DNA of 64,000 bases from Podospora pseudocomata (lineage: Eukaryota; Ascomycota; Sordariomycetes; Sordariales; Podosporaceae), in assembly GCF_035222375.1 (NCBI RefSeq), contig NW_026946365.1:1612001-1676000 (forward strand), read 5' to 3'. The notes under the pieces were generated by a model. That model did no database searches. It was not told where the DNA came from and saw only the letters and a program-made list of their open reading frames with translations. Shown in pieces: positions 45,319 through 56,880 of this stretch (positions are counted from its first letter, which is position 1; each line of letters opens with the position of its first letter). Both the position numbers and the translations under genes were made by a program.

Positions 45319-46752
45319 TTAATCAACGCTGCTGGTATCATCCCGTCTAGTCCTCTCTCTCTCCCTTCTGGCTCCGGCACCACCGCGTCTCTTCCTTTTG
45401 TCCTCGGCATACGCAAAGTCGCTCACGGAAGAGGCAATGGGGATGTGGTGAGAGTGCGTGTAGACCTTGGTGCCCGAGTCGTCAGTGCTGGCAGTAGCGG
45501 CGCTGACCTCACTCTGAGCCCATCCACCCGGCATGCTGCTCGAAACCTCACTCGGTGGAGGTCTAGGTCTGGACTTGGACCTAGCCCTCGTGTAATCAGA
45601 GTAGGTGTTCGCCGAAGTGCCCTCACTCGCAACCTCATTCCCCTCATCAATCCTCCTCAGCGCAACCGCCTCCTCCGCTCCGGCAGTAAAGCTGAAATCT
45701 CTCTTAATCCTCCTCGACTCCCTCGGCTGCAGCGCCTTCTCCTGCGCAGCCGCCCGTCTCCCCTCCTCCCTCAACTTCCTCGCCTCGGCCCTGATCTTCT
45801 CATTCTCCCTCACAGCATTCTTGTCGGCAGTGCTGTAAACCTTTCTGATACCCCTCTCCTTCTTCTCCTCCTTCTTCGGCGTCCTCTGCTGTCCAGCCAT
45901 CAAGCCTTCAGTAACTTCGCTGCCCCCATCGGCTGTGCTCTCCGCCATACCCCTCCCACTCGGGCTCACCTCCGACCAAGAAGGATTCGTGCTCCCATCC
46001 CACTCACTCCCATCCGCCTCCCGATTAATCCCCCCCACCCTTGCCGCCTTCTCATGTCTATACATCCTCAGCTGCTCCTCAGCCAACCTCTCCGCCTCCT
46101 CATCCACCACCTCCCCATCCGCTCCAACCTTCCTCCTCGACTTCCTCTCCTTCTCCCGCCTCTTATCCTCCCTCTTCCTCTCCTTCTCCCTCTCCTTCTG
46201 CTCCCTCTTCATCCTTCTCTTCTCCCTCCCCGAGAAATCCGACACCCCCCCGGTAATGCCCGTGATGCCCGTCGTGGCCGAAACAACAGTAGTCAAATCA
46301 TCATCCCTCCCCCCGCCATCCCTCGTCACCCCCGTAACGACAGTCCTATCATCCACATCCTTGTACACACTCCCGCCGCCCAAAACAGTCGACGCAGTCA
46401 CATCGCTGTAAACCGTACCGTTAGGCCCGATTTTAGGACGCCGAAGAACGGTAGACTTGTAATCCTCCCAATCCCCCTCCTTGAAGTAAAACCCCCCGTT
46501 CTTGGCCCAGAAGAAGAACCAAATCCCGACGATGACGAACCCGGCGCCTAGAAGACCGAACACGGCGAAGATGGCGTTGTTGTTGACCTCGTTGGGGTGG
46601 ATCACGCCGGGGTGGGTGACCTTGACGGCGGGGTCGTCTTTGGTGTCGTCGCCGTCGCGGGCGAGGAGGATGGTGTGGGCGGCTAGGGGGCCGAGGGATT
46701 GGATGTCGGAGGGGAGGTGACGGCGGAGGAGAGTGAGGATTGTTGGTGCCAT
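45319..46752 (-). CDS. Single-pass membrane protein with basic coiled coil, 477 aa, function unknown
   Basis: An intronless frame from an ATG at 46752. It has one clear membrane segment at about 60-82 (IFAVFGLLGAGFVIVGIWFF) with a ~58-residue N-terminal part. Next to it is GDWEDYKSTVLRRPKIGP (about 93-110), which looks structured and is the most motif-like part. From about 175 to 208 comes a run of Arg, Lys and Glu (KREQKEREKERKREDKRR), a charged single helix or coiled coil. The rest is Ser/Glu/Arg-rich and probably disordered, ending RRDDTSSVD. I do not recognise a named family. It resembles Pezizomycotina-specific membrane proteins of unknown role. Like Ssh4 next door it has one membrane segment near the N-terminus and a long cytosolic tail; shared location is only a guess. 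The sense strand turns from C-rich to G-rich near 46480. Confidence 0.8.
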   Translation of the reverse strand: MAPTILTLLRRHLPSDIQSLGPLAAHTILLARDGDDTKDDPAVKVTHPGVIHPNEVNNNAIFAVFGLLGAGFVIVGIWFFFWAKNGGFYFKEGDWEDYKSTVLRRPKIGPNGTVYSDVTASTVLGGGSVYKDVDDRTVVTGVTRDGGGRDDDLTTVVSATTGITGITGGVSDFSGREKRRMKREQKEREKERKREDKRREKERKSRRKVGADGEVVDEEAERLAEEQLRMYRHEKAARVGGINREADGSEWDGSTNPSWSEVSPSGRGMAESTADGGSEVTEGLMAGQQRTPKKEEKKERGIRKVYSTADKNAVRENEKIRAEARKLREEGRRAAAQEKALQPRESRRIKRDFSFTAGAEEAVALRRIDEGNEVASEGTSANTYSDYTRARSKSRPRPPPSEVSSSMPGGWAQSEVSAATASTDDSGTKVYTHSHHIPIASSVSDFAYAEDKRKRRGGAGARRERERTRRDDTSSVD

Positions 46753-48734
46753 GGTGACTACTGACTGGAATGTGATGATGATGTCAAGCCTGATGGCTGA
46801 CCGGCTAAAGGTTGTGTGTGGTCAAGTCTCGGATGAGGTTGGGTTGGGTTGTGAAGGTGAAAAGTCGCTGGTATGTTTTGTCGACAACAACCTCCCCCAC
46901 TCAAAAATCCACGATCGTCCAAAAAACAAAGAACAAAAAAAACAGTCGATAAATTAGCAGATTCCGTGGGATGTGTGTGCAACTGCAAATGCAGGAGAGA
47001 GAAAGGTGCAGCGAAAAGTGGGTGTTGTTGGTTTAATCGCACACTTGCGCACCCCGGTTAACCCAGAAACGGAGGAGGTTGGGGTTGCAGCTTTCCCTCC
47101 TTCCTTCCCAGCCACCCAGCCTTCCAACTCCACTGAAAATCAATCCAAGCCTCTTCCTTGCAGAACACACAATCAAGTTTCAGCCTTATTCTTCGTCATC
47201 ATCATCAAAATCACCAGGGAAACCACCCTTCCTTTCTTCAACTTTTATGCAATCTGCATATCTGCCATGCCGCCCTGTCAATAACCTGTGTTTGAACTAA
47301 AGTAAATAATCCTCACCCAGCAACCACCCACACAACCTCACACCCTCCAACCCTCCAACCAATCCCACCCCGCATCCTCGCCAAGCCCCATCTTCCTTGA
47401 CACTCAGTCACAACCCACTCAGCTGGTTCCTCCCACCCCACACAGTGTCCGCCTTTTCCCACCGTCCCTCTCACTGTCCTCCCCGTCAACACCAACCACC
47501 AATCTCCAAGCTGATATCAACCCGCATGTTATAGGTCAATAACCTCCTCATGCCGTGTCTCTATCCCTTCTCCCGAGCACTCCCGGCCTGCTGCAAGAAA
47601 GAAATTAATTGGCCATGTTTAATTTGGGGGCTCATGCCTCTATCCCCCCCCCAAGTGAACGACGTCTGACAGTTGTCCTGACTACCTGACCTTCTCATCC
47701 GCATAGCAACGCAACCTATTTGGAATTTTCACACTCCGTTTCGTCCTACTGGTACCTAACTGGCAGTACGGATAATAGTATGATGGTCCACAATCATCCC
47801 CGTTTTATAATCAGGCACAGCTAAACGTGTTCGGCCTCAAGAGGGGTAAACCAAACTCTCATTGGCAACACGTGTACAACGCCAGGTCCGAGAGTGGCAG
47901 AGAGGCAGTGTCGATCTGCAGATTTTACAACAAGGTAGCGGCGAATCTAATTTCTTCCAAAAATCATGAGATCAGCATCCCAATTGCACAGCATGGATAC
48001 CCCTTATCATTCAATTCTCTCTTTCATTGTTAACTCTCCAAAAACAAAAGTTAATGATATCAATCTGGCTTGAAACGGTTTGCTCAAGGAAAATAATAAT
48101 GAGATGGAAACTTCAGAATTAACCCCGGTAGAGAAAACAAAGAAAACACCCTATACAGTTTCTTCCCAAAAAGCCAAAAAAAAAAAAAACCTCCCAATAT
48201 TAAACCTTAACCCTGTGCCCCTTTCAAAGTTTCCAAGTTCCATACCCCCTCCCCTTGATCAAAAGGGAGCATGAAACCACATCATAGTACATGACAATAT
48301 CTTTGAGCCAACAACGCAAAGACTCAACTTCTAGAGTCACCACCCTGCCGCAAGCCGCCATGGTATTTTAGTAGCACAGGATTAAACATGGACATAAAAA
48401 GTCCCCAAGAAGAAAACAGAATGGTGTAAGGAAAGGTTCCCCATCATGAATTTCTCTGCAAACTTGTCCACCAAAAGGAACGAGGGGGTATAAAGCCCGC
48501 GCCCAAACAGTTAACCCAACTGAGAAGAGTATCCAAAAAAAAAAAAAAATCAAAAAGCAAAAACGCTCGCTCATATTTCGCCCCAGTGAAACAAGAGTTA
48601 TGCACACATAAACAAAAACATCATCATCGTCGTCATCATCCTTTTGTTGGGGTTCATCATCTTCATCATCTTGGATCGTCTCGGGGTCGCCATTTGGTTG
48701 GCCGTTGGCCACTCCAGGCGTTCCAACAGGCCGT
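46753..48734. other. Intergenic 2.0 kb
   Basis: No gene seen. The first part is the leader/promoter of the single-pass membrane protein gene, CT-rich on the minus strand. The last part is A-rich 3' flank of the next minus-strand gene, with A-runs near 48177 and 48537. Confidence 0.55.
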
Positions 48735-50576
48735 TTACCGACCAAAGTAGTGGTCGTCAGGTCGGGAGGAGGAGTACGAGGTAGGGTATTGGGGATAGGG
48801 TGGGATGGAGGGGGCGTAGTCGTCAGCACCGACGTACTCATATTCGGGGCTGGCAGCATCGGGGTAGGCGGGATAAGCCGGGGCACGAGGAATGGACCTG
48901 GCGCGGGAGGCTCCGCGGGTGCGTGGCCGGACAGGGAAATCGACTCGGGTTCGGCGGTCATCGAGGTCAACCCGGGTGTGGCGGTCATCGTGGTCGCCAT
49001 AGCTCGCGTCGCTACCACCGCCTCGGTAGCCTAGCGTAGCACCGTTCTTAGTGATGTTGATCTCGGCGCCATCATGGCATTCCATTTCGGCACCGCCAAT
49101 TTTGAGCGTCGTATTACCCTTTACCCTGATGGTGAAGTCTTCGTCGTGAGCACTGGTGTGCGTGGTCCTCGTCGTGTATGACTGTCGGTAATCGCTCTCG
49201 TCGCGGCTGCCTGAGCTTCTGCTGCTTCCTCCGTTTCGGGCCTTTGCGAGAGTTTCAGCGGTTAGCGGGAGCGGGGACCCGCCCATGAGTTCTTCCTGAT
49301 AACGGGTGGCTGAACGAACTTGATCCTCGTATGCGCTGCTGGAAGCCGCCGATTCGCCAAAGTATGAGCTCCGTCGCAAATGTTTCCCGTAAGGCTCCAC
49401 CGGCATTGGGTTATAGTCGTAGTCGCCGTACGCCTCGTCCGCCAGTCCGCTGCTCATTCTAGGTGGCTTGGGACGGAAGGCTAGGTTGGTGCTGTGGCCG
49501 GCGTTGTTGTAATCGGCAGGGCCCATGGGGGAGAGGTTAAAGAGGTCATCCTCGGTTCGTTCAATATCATCATAGAGGGTTCGCCGCGAGATTGGCGTCG
49601 AGGGCGCAGGGGGTTGGAACCCACTACTGGGGAGCGGCCTGGCAGACTGGGGTCTGCGAGGAGGTGGCGGCATCATGCGCTTATCGTCCGTCTCAACCTT
49701 GGACATCCTCCTGTTGGTGGATGGACGCCGAGCTAATTGTTTGCTGGGAGGCGCTTGTGGCTCTTCCCACTCGTTACCATATTCAATGGCAGGTGGCTGC
49801 TGAGGGCGATAGCCCATCGCTGACTGTGGCCGGGTGTAGCTGCCGAAGCGAGACTCAAGTGGCCGCGAAAAGTACTCTGGTCCTGATCCGTTCATGACCA
49901 CAGGGGACGACCCTGGTTGAGGATAAGGAATCTGCATGGGCGTTGACATGGGTGCCGGTGGTGGGGGGGGGCCGGGAGGGGGAGGACCGCTCCATTGAGG
50001 TGGGTTCGGAAGAGGTGGTGGCGCAAAGCCCGAGTTCATCTGCGGGCCTGGCGTCTGGCTGTAATACCTGTTCTGGTGGGTTAAAGGTGGTCTCGAAGGT
50101 GAGCTGCCATAATAGGCACTGGTCGGTCTCGTGGTCTTGGAGCGGGGACGAGTGGCAGCAGGCGCCGGGGCAGGTGCTGGCTCATTGACGCCGAAATATT
50201 GCGCATCGTGTGCGTCTACAGACTTGCGTGAGTAACGGGCGTCGGGCGGCGCCGTCCTCGTGGGCTTCAGAGCAGGTCTTGAAGTCATGAGTGCTTTTTT
50301 GCTGGCCGAAGCAGACTTATCCCTGTGAGTGCTGGGCTTCTTGGTAGAATCTCTCTCTCTTCGAGGGAGCGTCGAGTCCGAGTCGGTGTGGGCGTTGATG
50401 GGCGAGGTCTCGCTCTTCCTGCTCTTTTCTCTCCGGACACGTCCGGTGTTTGCTGGCTGCTTGATGGGACTGCCTGGGGCACAAGATGTAGCGTAGCGTG
50501 CGGTGCCTTCAAAAACAGTTCCGGCGTCGTCAGCGTCTTCGACGCATGCAGCAGATGGTCGATTCCTCCCAGACAT
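48735..50576 (-). CDS. Long disordered protein with one conserved-looking beta-type segment, 613 aa
   Basis: The open frame extends further upstream to about 50756, but only from a TTG codon. The first ATG is at 50576 (MSGRNRPSAACVEDADD), so I start there. The protein is rich in Pro, Ser, Arg and Tyr. A poly-proline stretch at about 190-215 could bind SH3, WW or profilin domains. One part stands out near 479-510: DFTIRVKGNTTLKIGG, then CHDGAEINITKNGATLGY, with alternating polar and hydrophobic residues as in a small beta sheet. It is followed by Arg/Asp-rich repeats (DRHTRVDLDDRRTRVDF) and a Tyr/Pro-rich tail. I do not recognise a named family. Composition suggests a cytoskeletal or scaffold protein, but that is weak. 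The leader carries an (AC)12 repeat. Confidence 0.75.
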   Translation of the reverse strand: MSGRNRPSAACVEDADDAGTVFEGTARYATSCAPGSPIKQPANTGRVRREKSRKSETSPINAHTDSDSTLPRRERDSTKKPSTHRDKSASASKKALMTSRPALKPTRTAPPDARYSRKSVDAHDAQYFGVNEPAPAPAPAATRPRSKTTRPTSAYYGSSPSRPPLTHQNRYYSQTPGPQMNSGFAPPPLPNPPQWSGPPPPGPPPPPAPMSTPMQIPYPQPGSSPVVMNGSGPEYFSRPLESRFGSYTRPQSAMGYRPQQPPAIEYGNEWEEPQAPPSKQLARRPSTNRRMSKVETDDKRMMPPPPRRPQSARPLPSSGFQPPAPSTPISRRTLYDDIERTEDDLFNLSPMGPADYNNAGHSTNLAFRPKPPRMSSGLADEAYGDYDYNPMPVEPYGKHLRRSSYFGESAASSSAYEDQVRSATRYQEELMGGSPLPLTAETLAKARNGGSSRSSGSRDESDYRQSYTTRTTHTSAHDEDFTIRVKGNTTLKIGGAEMECHDGAEINITKNGATLGYRGGGSDASYGDHDDRHTRVDLDDRRTRVDFPVRPRTRGASRARSIPRAPAYPAYPDAASPEYEYVGADDYAPSIPPYPQYPTSYSSSRPDDHYFGR

Positions 50577-53500
50577 TGCCGATACGAGCCCCCCGCTCGT
50601 CTGCAGGCGGGCTGACTCCAAGTCAGATGGTTGAATTTGGTGTTGTTGCGAGAGGCAACGATGCCTCGACAAAGAGGCCGGCCAGTCTCGAGTGGATGGG
50701 ATTGTGGGTTGATGTGGCAGGTTGGGCAGCGGCGGTAATTCGAGCGTTGAGGACAAGGCGGTTTGTGGGGTGCGAGGGCAGCGAATACCAGGGACAAAGT
50801 GATCGACTTCGGATGGCAGGATGGTAAATTCAGCGATGGTGGCGGAAAAGTCGCTCGCCTAGAGAAAGAAAATGGGATGGGTTGTCCTAAGGAAACAAAA
50901 AAAGGTGGAGGAACGGGACAGTGACCAGTTTTATTCACTGCGGGGGGGTATGCTGTGAGTGGAGGGCGGCAAGGAAGACCGCTGTCTCGCTTGCCTGGAG
51001 CAGGCTCTGGGGTTCGCTGGGGATTGGGGGAGAGCCACTGACAACCACAGGAGGACCAGACGGGAGACGACAGGGGTGTGAGAATCCCCCAGACACCAAA
51101 AGACCAAGAACACGGTGGGAACGGCACCTGAGGAGGGGCACCCCAGACAAGAATTATCGATAACAAGTCGAGACGAGACGAGACGATGCGATACCGAGGG
51201 AGCAAACACTCTCCTCCGTTCCGTTATCGACCAGGTGACGGCTTGACACACACACACACACACACACACCTGTTTTGGTCGCACCAGATATCTTTTGTGT
51301 TGATGTTGGTGTTGATATGCTGGTCAATGCTGGTTGAATGCTGATCCTGATTCTGAGGCGGATGATTGTCGTGCCCTGCCCTCCACTGCCCTGCCCAGCG
51401 GCTTGGATACGTTGCCCGATGGGTCCAATGCTTTTTTTTCTCTTTCACCTTTTTTTTTGTCCTCCTGATCGTGGGGGGAAAGGCTATGGACGGCCTTACC
51501 TTGGAGCTCCAGAACTACGGATTCTGGCTTGAGCCTCCAAGACTTCAGATACTGCGTGTGTCTCGCAGATTACAGGCAGATCGTCTGGCAGACTCGGGCA
51601 GATGCGGGACACGGAGCAACAGTGCCCGGCGCAACACAAGACTCTGCTTCTGCTGAAGAGCTATCAAACGCGATGCGATGTCGCTGGTTGGGATAGTTGG
51701 GCAAAGACGACGGGATACTTGTGCTCTGTGGCGAACCAATGAGAGCCTGCAAGTCGCTTGCACGTATGGCAACTTGGGAGCATGTGTGTGGTGGACTGCT
51801 TGTGCCAGTGTGCGTAAGGCCTCAACTGAGTGGGTTTTTTTTTTTTCGGCGGGGACCCTTCTCAGCGGCAGCCGAGACACAATCGTGACGAAGCTGAGCA
51901 CTCGTTTCGCGCCTTTAATGCCCGATACTGTTTTGGGCAGCGATTGAGAGGCACGGCCGAGTGCCGGTCTCGCAGTGATCAATCAGCGTTGAACTTCTGT
52001 CCTGGATGGACATCAAAAACAGGCTGTGCCAGGCCTAAGCGATATCTAGCCGTCTGATCATGAGCTTTTGGCAGAAATGCGATGAAGACTCGAGAATGCG
52101 TGCGAAATAGAGGATCAACTCAGTTGAGCTGCGGACCACCGAATGATGCTCTCTTCATGCAGAGAGAGAGAGAAAAAATGCGAAAGGCAACCACCTTTCA
52201 TCCCTAGGCAACGGCAGGCAGGGCGCCAGCTCACACACCATTTCTGTCAACGCTTGCGCGGGTTTCGACCCTTATTATTGGGAGCCGTCGGGCCTGGAAT
52301 GCAGAATGCTGCAGGCCGGTGCCGCCTGACGCCTCTCATAGGGCAGGACTGCGACGAGCGCCCCCAACAATCTTCTACTTCGTTCTCTGTGTCTTGGTCT
52401 TGCCGGGTCCGCATTTTTGGAGTCACCGGCCAACTTCAATTATATGTACTGCACCCGCATTTCGATATCAAATTTTCAAGACACGGACTGGCAACGTCGT
52501 GATCGGAGCACACTTGGCGTATGGCAAGATGCTTTTCAGGAACCGATACGGCCTCTGATCTGGTGACTGGTTCCGTCAAACATTCTCTTGATTGCTTACT
52601 CGTCTCGCCAGCGGACCGTCCGACGACAATTCAGCCGTTCCTTTCCACAGCCATGTCGTGGAAGCATCCAACAGACGATCGTCTCATGCGGCATATTTTG
52701 CAGAGCCGCAGTTCAATAGGTCGAACTGCTGCGGGTGAAACTGTTGCCCTCCCCATATATACCAAGGAACAGACCAGAACCGCGCTCGCATATAAAAGTG
52801 TGTTTTGATTTTGATTTCGCCTTTGCCTCATTGGTGCTTCGAGCATACAGATGAGCATCGGGTGCCCAATGATCACGTTCTTATACCCTCCTCAAAAAGA
52901 TGCTCGACCGAATGTTGGGGGTTGCTTCCCCACAGAAATTGGTATCGTCGACGAAACAGAGGACAGCCGCGCCGGACCTTTCGGATTTGATTGGACGGCT
53001 TCTTTGTAACAATGGCTGTTCCCACCGTCGCAAATGCGCGAGAAGCGCGAGTATCTGCACATCATGCCGTATCGCCATGCTCAGGCGATCCCGTCCACTT
53101 GGGTGCCGTTGAACGGGCATCCACAGCGGATTATCGGCTGTTTCGTCAAGCTCTTCGAGAACACAGGTTCCCAGTCTCATTTCCATCTCCCTCCAGATGT
53201 GAGTCAATTTGGGCAGTGGGAGGATGGCCAAGCCAATCCAAAGACGGACTGGTCCGGATACTCCGCATCCAATGCATTGAAAGCAGGATGCATGCAGGGG
53301 GGGTCCTACAGAAAGTCATTGACCTCTTGGGCAACGCTGGCGCCATTTCCTCAGATAGACTCCATGAAGCCTGCACGCAACTCTCTGACGCAAGCGTTCG
53401 AGACGATCCCGTGACACACCGGCCAATGCAGCTTCTAGGTATGTGACGTGAGAGCTCATGAACCATCCCAGATGTAAAAGAAAGCCAGCGTCTTCCTCTG

Positions 53501-54213
53501 GGCTTGGAAGGCCCTCCGAAAAGCACGCTGCCGAGCACAACCGGAAGTCGGGTCCGTTTGGGGACCGAAAGATAGCAGCCTGACCGGAGCCACTCCGGAA
53601 TCCTGTCCATGCCGCCGTTTGTTTGAGGGCCCAAGATCGACCGATTGCCGCATGCCCTATCTTTGCTGAATCTTCAGTCCGAGGGCGAGATCTTTTTCAT
53701 GCATTGTCCGGAGGGGCACCTTTTGTGAATCCTTAGACAATCACCATCATCGTGCATTGAAAATCGATGGCAACCCGGACCTCTGCGGCGAGTTGATTCA
53801 TTCGACTCCTCACCGCCTTTTGGTTCTGGTCTCCCTCTCTCCCGGCACTATATCCTGCATCAAAGTATCGACGCCACCGTTCCATCGCTGTGCGCACTCC
53901 CATCAGCCGAACCTTTTGAGCCGGCAGGTAATGACATGAAGAGTGAGGGGGTGGCTGATCCTAGGGAGGCTTAGATCGATCAGTGATGGCAAGCACTTGT
54001 CCTTCCAACCACGAAGCTGAGACATCCGGGTATACTCAGCGAGTGCCGTCGGCAATGTAGGTCCTCTCTCTGTTTCACATGGCCGAGTCTGCTCGTGTCC
54101 TTGGCCGGCTGTCTGAAGCAAAGACGGGCCGTCACGTCACTCGGCTCGATCCCGATGCAAATCCAGCGTGGGGTGCAGGCGACATACAGCTCTGGGTCTC
54201 AGGCGCATGACTC
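50577..54213. other. 3.6 kb without a convincing gene
   Basis: The part next to 50576 is leader/promoter of the 613-aa gene, with an (AC)n repeat and CT tracts. Between 52880 and 53640 several frames on both strands stay open for 110-160 codons and overlap. None has recognisable motifs, so they may reflect low stop frequency or remains of an old gene. Confidence 0.5.
51246..51269. repeat. (AC)12 dinucleotide repeat
   Basis: Twelve AC units. On the strand of the nearby 613-aa gene they read as GT units in its leader or promoter, about 670 bp before the ATG. Confidence 0.95.
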
Positions 54214-55098
54214 TCAGGTCGATATCAACTCCATGTCGGCCACCACAGCTCTATGATCCGAGAGGTAGACCATGTCATCGAAGCGATTTGGCAGAATCCC
54301 AAAGTTGCGACTAGTAAACTGTTGCGATTCCCGAACAAAAAGAAAGTCAATCCTCTTGGGCGTCTCTTCTGGCTCTCCAAAAGAGGTGTAAGTGATATCC
54401 TGGTTGCCGTACCGATCATCTTGTTGCACAAGCTGAGAGATATCCGTCATGCCGGAATCAGGGGCGGCCAACACCTTGTAGGCTCCATCACTTGGTGTGC
54501 TGTTGAAATCGCCGCCGAGAAAAGCTGGTACTTGTGTCCCTCGACTGGCCGAGGCCGTCCATGTTCGAGATATCTCCAGTAGCAGCTTGGCGCTTTCTTC
54601 CCGAGCTACTTTTCCGCGATGGTCGAAATGAGTACTCATGACTACCACACGAGCTCCAGTATCCTTGTGCCGGAATAATCCCACGGTAACAACTCGTTCC
54701 AAGGCAGCATCCCAACCTTTGGACGGGAGATCAGGTGTCTTGGAAAGCCAATAAGTCTTTTGGCGTTCGCATTCCCAATGATCCACTCGGAAAAAGATGG
54801 GAGAGAACTCGCCAGCCTGTTTACCATCCTCCCGGCCTTGGCCGATATGATGCCAGGCATTCCCCAGCCTGTCCTGGATGTCCATGAGCTGAGAATAAAG
54901 AACTTCCTGGAGACATATGAAGGGCGAGTCTTGACCCGAGGTGATGAACTTCAACTGTGAGCAGAGCTTTGGACAGCGAATAGACCATGGCTCCTCACCC
55001 GGAACGGGGGTCTTGGTGGCATATCGAACATTGAAAGTAATGAGACGAATCGGAAGGGGGCCGCGTGTGGCGATGCCGGTTGAATTGGTGGTGTCCAT
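54214..55098 (-). CDS. Endonuclease/exonuclease/phosphatase-family enzyme, 294 aa
   Basis: A metal-dependent phosphoesterase of the fold shared by AP endonucleases, DNase I, sphingomyelinases and inositol phosphatases; the substrate cannot be assigned. The frame opens at a GTG, but the first ATG is at 55098. The catalytic set looks complete: Asn at about 23 (ITFNVRYAT), Glu at about 65 (ICLQEVLY), His near 157 (STHFDHRG), Asp and Asn in LGGDFNSTPSD at about 194-204, and Asp-His near the end (YLSDHRAVVADM). There is no signal peptide or membrane segment and no introns. Length is typical for stand-alone fungal members, which are often annotated as secreted or cytosolic nuclease-like proteins. 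The gene is isolated, with no obvious functional neighbours. Confidence 0.92.
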   Translation of the reverse strand: MDTTNSTGIATRGPLPIRLITFNVRYATKTPVPGEEPWSIRCPKLCSQLKFITSGQDSPFICLQEVLYSQLMDIQDRLGNAWHHIGQGREDGKQAGEFSPIFFRVDHWECERQKTYWLSKTPDLPSKGWDAALERVVTVGLFRHKDTGARVVVMSTHFDHRGKVAREESAKLLLEISRTWTASASRGTQVPAFLGGDFNSTPSDGAYKVLAAPDSGMTDISQLVQQDDRYGNQDITYTSFGEPEETPKRIDFLFVRESQQFTSRNFGILPNRFDDMVYLSDHRAVVADMELIST

Positions 55099-56880
55099 CA
55101 CCACTGCCTAGAGCAAATTCCTGGAACTGGTGCAAGCGGTCCTGAATGAGTGAGTGGTTGCCTAGAAGGAACGGGCTCTTCACTGAAGAGGCGTAAAAGC
55201 GATAATACGATAGTGAATAAAAGAGATGAATGAAGATTGAGTGAAATTGAAGCAGAATCGATAGCCGTCTGGAAGCTGAAAGCTACGTTGTCAGAGCGTG
55301 TTCACAGTTGAACTTTGAGAAAGAAACGCGTCGTGGAAAAGAGACAAGGCCAACAGTGACAGGCAGCTGTCGCGTCAAGCTTTGTACTACGTCATTCTAG
55401 ATAAGCTCCTATTATGTAAGCAAGAACCCCGCAACCATCTGACCTCAAGTCCTCGACCGCCGATGACCTTTTTGGTCACAGGCCACCAAATTCAGAAACC
55501 ACGGCATTTATTTGCACCACCATTTTGAGCTGATTACGTGCTTCGATCGTGTAACTTTGAGTTCTACATTCCGTATTTCCAACAGACCGAGATCTCCAAG
55601 TGGAAAAGTGCGGGAAACTGCAGTGTAATGTAAAGTGCAGAAGTTCTTGCAGCGTTCCTGCTTCGAGGCTGACCTCCCACGAGCTGTGACTCGTCAGCAT
55701 TTGCCCGTCTTCTCGATCTTTTTTTCTTCGATCGATTCATAGGAAAAGAACCTTGATGATTTGCTCCGATCATCTGCCCCCCAAAGGGTCTTGGCAGAGA
55801 TCCTGCAGGTACGTTCTGCCTCACCTTCATCGCCCCCCTCATCTTGTATGAGACGATCAGAAGCCTGTATATCCTCTTCCAAATATTCCATACTATCATC
55901 CTGACGGGATTTAGAAAATCACCGGTGTACTCGGCATCTTTCTGATATCTCCGGGAGGGTGTGCTCGTTGGACAATCAGATATCGAATCCCACTACTAAC
56001 CTGGTCGGTGTCTCAGCTCAGCCGGTTGAGTTGTATGTCACAAGCCAATCTATGACAACCTTCACGAAAGTAATTCCCCGCCTGCTCGTAATCTACTTTG
56101 GCATTTCCAAGGCCCAAATCCCATAACCTGCCGGTTCGAGTCACCATTCACGCCATTCTCGAAATGTTCCAAGTTTAATCAACCCACATGGTGATCCCCG
56201 TGATGTTCCGCATAGTCTTGGTGTCTCTGCACCTCTCACCAAAATCGGCAATCCTCTTCAGACTAGCCATGGTTAATTCACCCTAGGCCGCGAAAGGCGC
56301 AGCCACACCTTAGAGCGAATGGGCGAATGACCCCACTCACACACGGCCATCGGCCGAGTTCGAAGTTGGTGTGTATGGCATCCTGTGGGTGGCCGTCAAG
56401 AAAACAGACAGGTCACTTTTCACTCCACAAGGCAGCATCTAAGCGGTAATCATCACTAGGGAACTTTGACCGGTGACTCTGCGTATACCCGACCATCCAT
56501 GGCTTTTTTTTGTTGTTTTGTCTCTCATGGAAGATGGTGGGCATGTAAGGAACACCAGCTGCGGTCATTTGGACTTTTGGGATAGTATATATCAACTGCG
56601 GCGTTGCCGCCTTTTGGGGACCCATCCACTCATCTCTCTCTTGTTTCGTTCACTCTCTGTTGATCGAGTTCCACGGCAGTTGGGGACAGACACACAGAAC
56701 GTCTGTGTGCGGCCTCTCTCGTTTCGGGAAGTCTATTATTTGATAGGACATCGACTCGTGTCTTTCTAAGCCAGTCGACACACAAGGGCGGCTCGACGGC
56801 AAAAACGAAGAATCTCATGCTTTGATCGGGTCAGACGAATACGCGGCCGGGGGTATATATCTACCCTCATTTGAGACATC
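55099..56880. other. Divergent intergenic region, 1.8 kb
   Basis: It separates the minus-strand EEP enzyme from the plus-strand 273-aa gene. A 65-codon minus-strand frame (55694-55891) begins MEYLEEDIQASDRLIQDEGG and looks protein-like but is short and unplaced. Near 55990-56010 a perfect TACTAAC branch word is followed by GTGTCTCAG, like an intron end. A TATATAT word sits at 56586-56592. Confidence 0.45.
56586..56592 (+). promoter_or_regulatory. TATATAT word, candidate TATA box for the 273-aa gene
   Basis: About 290 bp before the ATG at 56881, a workable distance for a fungal TATA box and leader. A second TATATAT at 56854-56860 lies only 20 bp before the ATG. If that one were used, the transcript would start at or inside the present start codon and a later Met would be needed. 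Confidence 0.35.

Noticed and set aside
45445-46551. 368-codon plus-strand frame
   Set aside because: Antisense shadow of the 477-aa membrane protein gene. The Leu/Pro/Arg-rich content arises from Glu/Arg/Lys codons on the other strand.
50285-51205. 306-codon minus-strand frame
   Set aside because: Low-complexity leader sequence and an out-of-frame overlap with the 613-aa gene.
56005-56150. tRNA-like A-box (CAGCTCAGCCGGTTGAG) and B-box (GGTTCGAGTC)
   Set aside because: The D arm can pair, but the boxes are about 119 bp apart, and neither T stem nor full acceptor stem can be formed. At most a relic or chance.
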